Below are positions 57,632 to 64,000 of a DNA stretch of 64,000 nt, one piece after another. Positions within the stretch are counted from its first letter, which is position 1, and every line of letters begins with the position of its first letter. This DNA comes from Melieria omissa. Lineage: Eukaryota; Arthropoda; Insecta; Diptera; Ulidiidae. The translations under genes were made by a program, and so were the position numbers. The stretch spans positions 10,439,201 to 10,503,200 of the forward strand of contig OZ020269.1 of NCBI GenBank assembly GCA_963971225.1. The letters are read 5' to 3'. The notes below the pieces were generated by a model. The model made no database searches, was not told where the DNA came from, and was given only the letters and a program-made list of their open reading frames with translations.

Positions 57632-57830
57632 CTGATAGATATGGATCTACCAGTTTCTATGAAGAATTTCTTCCTTCTTCGTCTAACTTTGAAGCATCTG
57701 TTCAAATGTCCATTCAGTTAAGGACTGTTAAATTTGTTTACGATCCAGTCCCCACAGTGGAAAATGAATAGTGAATATATATGGTAATGAACTCAAGGGT
57801 CACATTCAAATTATTTATTTATTTATTTTA

Positions 57831-59101
57831 GAGGTGAACCAGAAAAAATTTAGAATTTTTATTCATCCAGCATTCGAAAATGCCAAGAGTTAGGAGGCTG
57901 GTATTTGGGAGTGAAAGTATCTATAAATATTGCAGTTTCTTGCTATATTACTCAATTGCATCTTGGATCTACTTTAGTCAACATTTCCAGCCCGCAAAAG
58001 CGCTGCCGCAAATTAATACTGGACATTTGCTTGACTGATAAGACTAAGCATTGCAAGGGAAAGCAAAGCGAGCGTAGTGATTGTTTATAATGTTATAAAC
58101 AACTACAACGTGGGAAACTCCATCTACAGAGCCGAAAAATCAGGCAGAAAAAAGGGTCCAAGTAACCCAGAAGTGCTGAAGAGGCTTGTTAGCACATATC
58201 GGAATAAACCCACGAGGGCGACTTGAGATGTTGCAGCTGCATCAGGCACATCGCAATCAACTGATATGCGATATAAGCGAAGTCAAGGGTTAAGGACCTA
58301 CGAACAGCAGAAAATGTCTGACCGGTCGGAAGCAAAAGAAAAAATAGGGAAGACGCGGGCTCGAAAACTGTATGACGATTACGTAACCAAGTTCGATTGC
58401 GTGATTCTCGATGATGAAACCTACTCTTAGGTGGACTTCAAGCAGTTGCCTGGGAATGCCTATTTCACTCAAAACAATAAGAATGGAACACAAAGAAAGT
58501 ACTTCGAAGTGAAATACACCAAATTTCCAAAACGCTTCATGGATTGGCAAGCTATTTGCACCGGTGGTCTACGGAGCAAGGCGTTCATTACGACAGGAAC
58601 AATAAACTCTAGAATTTATATAAAAGAATGTATGCAAAAACGCCTTCTACCATTTATTGAATAGCACAAAGGAACAGTTTTGTTTTTGCCAGACCAAGCG
58701 ACAAGCCACTACTCCAGGTCAACTATGGAATGGTAGGAAATTGTGTCACGGTGGTCCCAAAAGAGGCAAATCGTCTCAACTGCCTGGAACTTCGGCCTAT
58801 TGAAAGATATTGGGCTGTAATGAAGCAAACTCTAAGAAAAATAAAGAAAGTTTGCAAAAATGATGTACAGTTCCGAAATCGATGGAAGCAAGCCTATGCA
58901 ATAGTCACCGAAAGTACTGTCCAGTCTCTAACTAAGACCGTTAAGAAAAATATAAAAAAATGTTAATTATATTTAATGAAATTTTTTTGTAAATTCGAGT
59001 TTCAGAAATGTATAATAAACTGCAATATATTTTAGTAAAATCAGACTATTACTTTTTTTTTATGTATTCTTAAAAATTCTAAATTTTTTCTGGTTCACCT
59101 C
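57831..59101 (+). mobile_element. Decayed mariner-like (IS630-Tc1-mariner) transposon
   Basis: Both ends share about 32 bases in inverted orientation, beginning GAGGTGAACCAGAAAAAATT. TTA lies outside each end (57828-57830 and 59102-59104), so the duplication may be TA plus one base or TTA. The 1,271-bp length and the broken transposase inside fit the IS630-Tc1-mariner superfamily. Confidence 0.88.
58100..58965 (+). pseudogene. Mariner-like transposase, broken
   Basis: The N-terminal part (NPEVLKRLVSTYRNKPTRAT, SGTSQSTDMRYKRSQGL) looks like a DNA-binding helix-turn-helix region. The first catalytic Asp is in CVILDDETY (58410-58412), followed by an in-frame TAG at the place of a likely Lys. 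The second Asp is in FLPDQATSHY (58692-58694). The third acidic residue is the Glu of LRPIERYWAVMKQ (58802-58804). The second Asp and the Glu are 110 bases apart, so a one-base deletion lies between them and the ancestral spacing was probably 36 residues. A TAG also interrupts LPFIE near 58662. A C-terminal tail runs to 58965. Several breaks make it inactive. Confidence 0.85.
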
Positions 59102-59104
59102 TTA

Positions 59105-61164
59105 TCTACCATCCGGGCTTAGCCCTCACAGACTAAAAGTAACAACTTAAAAATCTAATATACAAATTCGCACTGCTTTTTTCTTGAAAAACTCTCGACT
59201 TAAGTCGAGTAAAATCGATATCATTGGCAGCTTGCGTGTCCTACATTCGACCTGTTCAAAGCGGCTGCGGTGCACTTGACAAAGAATATAACCAAGACTT
59301 ACTTTGTAGAAAATTATAAAAATTTGTTTGATATCAGTTGCTTTAAATCTTTTGCATTCCATGCTCACCGCTAAGCCACTCCATACACTGCTCATTTATT
59401 ATTGTAGTACAATTATTATAACCAGTCAGCAGCAATCGAAAGACATTGACACCAAAAACTGTCAAAGCGATTGTCGTCGGCAACAACGCGTCGCTCAAAT
59501 GCGACAGTCCAGCAAATGTCAATTGTGTGCATAGTTTGAAAAGTGAATGTCATATTTTAATAGCACCGCACAATTTTTATGAGTTGGTACTTATCGAATG
59601 GAAATATTTAAGCAATAAAAATTCAAATACAACGAAAATTATTTTTATTGCAATTAAAAAAAAAATACAAAAAATTAAAAAATAATAAAGAACTAAAAAA
59701 TTAAATTTTTTTCATCTCTTTTTTTGTAGACATAAAAACATAACAAATAACCGCCAACACGCCACCTGCTGATGTCAAAAGTCACCAAAATACAATTTTT
59801 TCATACATTTATTTAATATTTTTTATTTGTTTTATAAACCTTGTACAAATGGCACAATTTCCATATGTTCCGCTGGCATAAAACATAAATAAGACATGCA
59901 AAAATGTGAGAAGGAAAAATTTTCGACTTATGATTTATGCGCAACATGTGCAGCGCCGACACTTTTCAATCAGCGCGCACAATCGCAATCACAACGCCAA
60001 CAACGCTGACAACGGCTGGCTGCAAGGCGCCAACAACCACAAAAACAATAACAACAACAACATGAGGCCATAGGCGCAGACAAAGCATGAAGTTGCTGCA
60101 ATACGCATTGAACTCTTCATGGCCGAATTGGCCAAGAAGTGGGTTACACAAATATTTTTATTTATTCTATGAAATTTTTTATTGAAAATAATCAACGAGC
60201 AATGCCAGAATTGTTGTTTGTCTAGTGGGCTGACACTTGTTATTAGTTTTTACGCTGTCTGTTCTAAACGCTGTCTTACGCTGTCTTCAAAGTTCCTTCT
60301 TTTGAAGAGTTCTTAAAAGTGTTCAAGATTAGTGTTTCCCTTTCAGATTTGCATGCTTCCGCAAAATTGTTTGATTTTTGCAAACGCTGCGACAATATTT
60401 TCGGCTGCTTATGTCAACGCTTGACATGAGATCATGCAAACATTGTCCATCGAAATTAATAAAATCTACAACAAGAAGCCTTTCTTCTTTTATTTAGCTT
60501 GTCTATTCTCTGAAATTTGCGCCGAACGGATGCCATTGTAATCGATACCCCAACCGAACTTTGCTGAACTGCAGGCAACTCATTGTTTATGCCTATATGC
60601 GCCAAAGCAGCCATTCTCACATCGACCCTTCATAAGTTTTCACACCAAATTAAAAAATAAAATAAATCAACCAAATACCAATTCGAATAAAGGACCACAA
60701 ATAAAAGTCCCTTGCAATGGCGGCGCACAAAGGAAGCGTGAAATGTTGAACTCGTTTCTTGTACTTGAGTGCAATTTGTATTGCGAATGGTGTGAAATAT
60801 GCACAAGTTTTTTTACTAACAAAAAAATGTAAGCTGTGATGTTGTTTAGATTTTTTTCATTTGGCATCTTTGTATGCAATCGGGGACGTTTTGTTGATAA
60901 CGAAATGAGTTTCAAAATGAAATTGTAAGATTAGAATGAAGTGAAAAAAGGTAAGAAGTGGCAAGTGAGAAGTTTTGAGTGTAATAATTTTAGAAAAACT
61001 CTAGAAAGAAACTTGCCTTAGTAAGTTAAGCTGTACGCTTTTGGAGACTTTCCTCATAAGAAGAGTTGTTTAATTTTTCAAAGATATTTCAATGCTGTCT
61101 GATTTATAAAATTTGAAAAATTATGAAAATTGTTATTGTATATTCGAGGATATTTTTTAAGGGC
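59105..61164. other. AT-rich non-coding DNA
   Basis: CAA runs lie at 60045-60062. A 79-codon frame at 59446-59685 (ending in Lys/Ile-rich low complexity) is not recognisable. No element or RNA gene was seen. Confidence 0.45.
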
Positions 61165-61909
61165 ATTTTCCATACTTACTTTATTTTATTTTATTTTATT
61201 TTATTTTATTTTATTTTATTTTATTTTATTTTATTTTATTTTATTTTATTTTATTTTATTTTATTTTATTTTACTTTATTTTTTTTAATTTATTTTATTT
61301 TATTTTATTTTATTTTATTTTATTTTATTTTATTTTATTTTATTTTACTTTATTTTTTTAATTTATTTTATTTTATTTTGTTTTATTTTATATTATTTTA
61401 TTATATTTTATTTTATTTTGTTTTATTTTATTTTATTTTATTTTATTTTATTTTATTTTATTTTATTTTATTTTATTTTATTTTATTTTATTTTATTTTA
61501 TTTTATTTTATTTTATTTTATTTTATTTTATTTTATTTTATTGTATTTTATTTGATTTTATTTGATTTTATTTGATTTGATTTGATTTAATGTGATTTGA
61601 TTTGATTTGATTTGATTTGATTTGATTTTATTTTATTTTATTTTATTTTATTTTATTTTATTTTATTTTATTTTATTTTATTTTATTTTATTTTATTTTA
61701 TTTTATTTTATTTTATTTTATTTTATTTTACTTTATTTTATTTTATTATATTTTATTTTATTTTATTTTATTTTATTTTATTTTATTTTATTTTATTTTA
61801 TTTTATTTTATTTTATTTTATTTTATTTTATTTTATTTTATTTTATTTTATATTATTTTATTTTATTTTATTTTATTTTATTTTATTTTATTTTATTTTC
61901 CATACTCAC
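61165..61909. repeat. (TTTTA)n array with an internal TTTGA block
   Basis: TTTTA repeats run from about 61180 to 61895. A sub-block of TTTGA units lies at about 61550-61626. Breaks near 61275 and 61345 both read TTTTACTTTATTTTTTT. The array is bordered by ATTTTCCATACTTAC (61165-61179) and ATTTTCCATACTCAC (61895-61909). Confidence 0.95.
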
Positions 61910-62120
61910 CAGTCAATGAAATTTTTTAACATTCATTAAATGACCACATTGCTATTCTGCCCTGTGCCTTATTTTTAAATCATTTTTTTAAATACTCACA
62001 TCTTTGAAATATCAAAGTTTAAAAAAAAAACCATAGCTTCACAGAAAAAATAACTAAAATAGTTTTGCAAGTAAATAGATTTGTGTAATAACAAAAAACG
62101 GATAACAAAAACTTTGCAAG

Positions 62121-62535
62121 TCAACTTTCTCTGAAAAATAACTACAGGACTCTTGTTCGTTTATATTTTTGGTATAGGTTTTTTTTCTATCATAGTATAG
62201 GCTTTTTTTTCTAAAAAGATTGACTACTTGATTTATAAAAAGAATAATTCTTTCTTGAAAACATCAAGAAGAGAAGAATGAAGATATCTTTCCTTCCCAT
62301 TAATGGCATTCACGCTTCGTTTGTTATCTTCGTTTTCTTTTTTCTTTAAGCCAACTTTCTCTGAAAAAAAACTACAGGACTCTTGCTGGTTTCTTTTCCT
62401 TTTTCTAAAAATGTTGACTACTTTCTTGATAAAATTCTTTTTTCTTGAAAACATTAAGAAGAGAAGAATCAAGATATCTTTATTTCGCATAAGCGACATT
62501 CACGATTCGTTTTCTTTCCATTTTTTCTTTACCTT
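62121..62535. repeat. Two-copy tandem duplication, 230-bp period
   Basis: TCAACTTTCTCTGAAAAATA at 62121 and CCAACTTTCTCTGAAAAAAA at 62351 begin two copies. They share CTACAGGACTCTTG, TTGACTACTT, TCTTGAAAACAT(C/T)AAGAAG and AGAAGAAT(G/C)AAGATATCTTT. Confidence 0.88.
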
Positions 62536-64000
62536 CCCTTTTTTCATAATACTTAGCCGCCAGTACAGTGACGGATTTTTTCTTAAAACCCATGAAAAAT
62601 AATCACAAAATCTGCTGGATTTTAGTTTCGGCTCAGGTTCCATTACGGTTTGTGCAATCAAAATCGTGTCCAAGCGCAAACAAGTAGAAAAAATAGAAAT
62701 TTATATTAATGAAGAATATGTTGTTGCTGTCCAGAATAAAGTTGCTCTTTCATTTCCCTTTTAAAGATAATTAGTTGTCTCATCTCGTGAACATCGCTAA
62801 GATTGCGCCTTCCTTGGCCCTGTAACCAATTCACTATTCTCTTTTTCCTTACGCATTTTCCCTTGCAGCGACTTCTTTCTTTCGTACTCCCAAACATTTT
62901 GTCTTTCCCCTTTGTTCTCTTGCCTCGCCCAGTGCCTCATCCCACATGCTTCATTCACTTACCAGTTTTTATTTCTTCTTTTATATTGTTGTTGTTGTTA
63001 TTGTCTTGCACTCTACTTTTTATTGTTTTGGCGACACGCTGCGTTTCGCATTATTTCTTTCTTTTTTTTTTGGTTGCTTTGTTTTCATTTTTTGTTTCCA
63101 CATTTTTGTTTTCAGAATTTTATTCGCACAGAGAACCTTCGGTCTCTCAAAAAAATTTTTAATTTTTGCTTCATGCGCATTTTTGCACTTCGATTTCAGT
63201 GTATTAATTTTTGCATTTTTTCACCTTTACTCATGCATGGTAGTTGTTGTTGTTGTTGTTGTTGTGCGGTGGCTACTGCAACATCACCTGCTGCTGCTGC
63301 TTCTTCTTGTGAAAACATCAACTGGAAAAAAATCGCCAATCAGGCGAACTCATTCGCATGTAAACAATCGCATTACACATGCTTCCTTGGATTTAACACC
63401 ACATGGATTAGATATTTGCTGCTGCTGCCGCCTTTGCCGCCATTGCCACATTGGCACTTGTTGTTGCAGCGGCCGTCGAAGTTGTTGCAGCTAAACTGCT
63501 GCCGGCAAATATTTTGCGTATCTTATGGAATGCAACACGTGTAGGTTAGCGCGACTTTTATGGCATTCTTGCTTGGGCATTGCCATTGTTGTTGTTATTG
63601 TAGTTGTTGTTGTTGTTTTGATTGTTGTTTTACTGCATTGGAATGCAGTGTGTGCTGATCCATATTAAAACAGTGTGAGATTAATAAATTCCATTTCATT
63701 AAGGACCCCAACAATAAATGCAAAGTCGATAAGAATGCAACGAGCAGAACACAGTGCGGTGGGCAGTTTTGGTAATGGGGGAAAGGGGGGACGTTGTATG
63801 AAGTTGACTCATTTCTTACCATTAATGGATTTTGATTTTTTGTCTGAATATCTAAATATCTGTAAAGATACAAAAGCCAGGATTCACTGATTCCTGGTGA
63901 TTCTGGAGTTTCAGAGAACTACAGCTTAGTTCTTAGTTCAGCATTCTTAATGAGCTTCAATATATTTTTTAATGTCTTAAAGAATTCGTTCATAGAGGCC
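62536..64000. other. Non-coding DNA with GTT and CTG runs
   Basis: GTTGTT runs lie at 62985-63000, 63242-63262 and 63585-63620, with CTGCTG at 63289-63300. The long overlapping plus-strand frames at 62803-63544 are Phe/Leu/Cys/Val-rich low-complexity translations, not a recognisable protein. Confidence 0.45.

Noticed and set aside
57217..57771. 184-codon plus-strand frame
   Set aside because: Antisense shadow of the R1-type ORF, which matches known motifs on the minus strand.
59446..59685. VVGNNASLKC string suggesting an immunoglobulin-like exon
   Set aside because: The resemblance is one short string; the frame runs into Lys/Ile low complexity and has no paired Trp/Cys or splice sites.
61123..61939. 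150- and 105-codon Phe/Ile/Leu/Tyr frames, and similar frames at 7033-7368 and 28416-28868
   Set aside because: Translations of TTTTA or TTTTATTTA arrays; not transmembrane proteins.
62803..63544. Overlapping 119-, 182- and 210-codon plus-strand frames
   Set aside because: T-rich and GTT-rich DNA read in three frames; no domain, no conserved motif and no splice support.

Overview
This looks like a window of insect nuclear DNA, most likely from a higher fly (Brachycera, perhaps tephritid-like; the exact group is inference). Support comes from AT-rich DNA with many CAA/GTT (opa-type) runs, a nuclear copy of insect mitochondrial cox1, R1-clade and RNase-H-bearing non-LTR retrotransposons, and one compact four-exon secreted-protein gene of the DUF1091/DM8 family that is expanded in flies. 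No prokaryotic operon, CRISPR array or virus is visible. The longest open frames (9.2-10.4, 17.9-19.4 and 22.4-23.8 kb) are translations of simple repeats, not genes.

The only convincing host gene lies on the minus strand at 37466-38597. Its four exons are each too short to stand out as open frames. They join in phase 0 at GT-AG introns into a 178-residue protein with a signal peptide and six cysteines. The largest intron holds a relic of an R1-type retrotransposon.

Layout: 0-3 kb has a 13-bp-TSD retrotransposon tail (copy A), two related 3' tails (B, C), a tRNA-like SINE head and a 107-bp duplication. 5.9-6.2 kb holds the cox1 NUMT. 7-7.5 kb is a TTTTATTTA minisatellite and 9.26-10.37 kb a nearly pure (ACTAAT) array. 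12.9-14.8 kb has decayed tandem repeats and a TA-flanked terminal-inverted-repeat element. 16.9-19.5 kb is an ATTCA/ATCCA/ATCTA array and 22.5-23.8 kb a CAGAACAGAAC minisatellite. 23.9-25.05 kb is a non-autonomous hAT element with a smaller TTAA-flanked element inside. 28-30.2 kb has a (TTTTA) array inside a larger tandem unit and a GGGGCC-ended element. 33.8-35.7 kb is retrotransposon copy D (10-bp TSD), followed by a decayed Tc1-type element and the DUF1091 gene. 40.6-42.7 kb is an old degenerate satellite. 43.9-45.0 kb is a probable solo LTR carrying a nested element with perfect 118-bp terminal inverted repeats. 51.9-52.2 kb is a small retrotransposon end. 55.0-59.1 kb holds a TIR element, a SINE head, a 5'-truncated R1 copy (9-bp TSD) and a decayed mariner-like element. 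61.2-61.9 kb is a second (TTTTA) array.

The intervening DNA is mostly AT-rich with islands of higher GC and opa runs, as expected for introns or cis-regulatory DNA of a large fly locus, but no regulatory function can be proved from sequence. I found no unambiguous new biological system. The strongest leads are the hidden DUF1091 gene, the ~181-copy array in which every unit carries a branch-point-like motif, several apparently unnamed TIR families with precise target duplications, and retrotransposon tails that match the arthropod telomere repeat.
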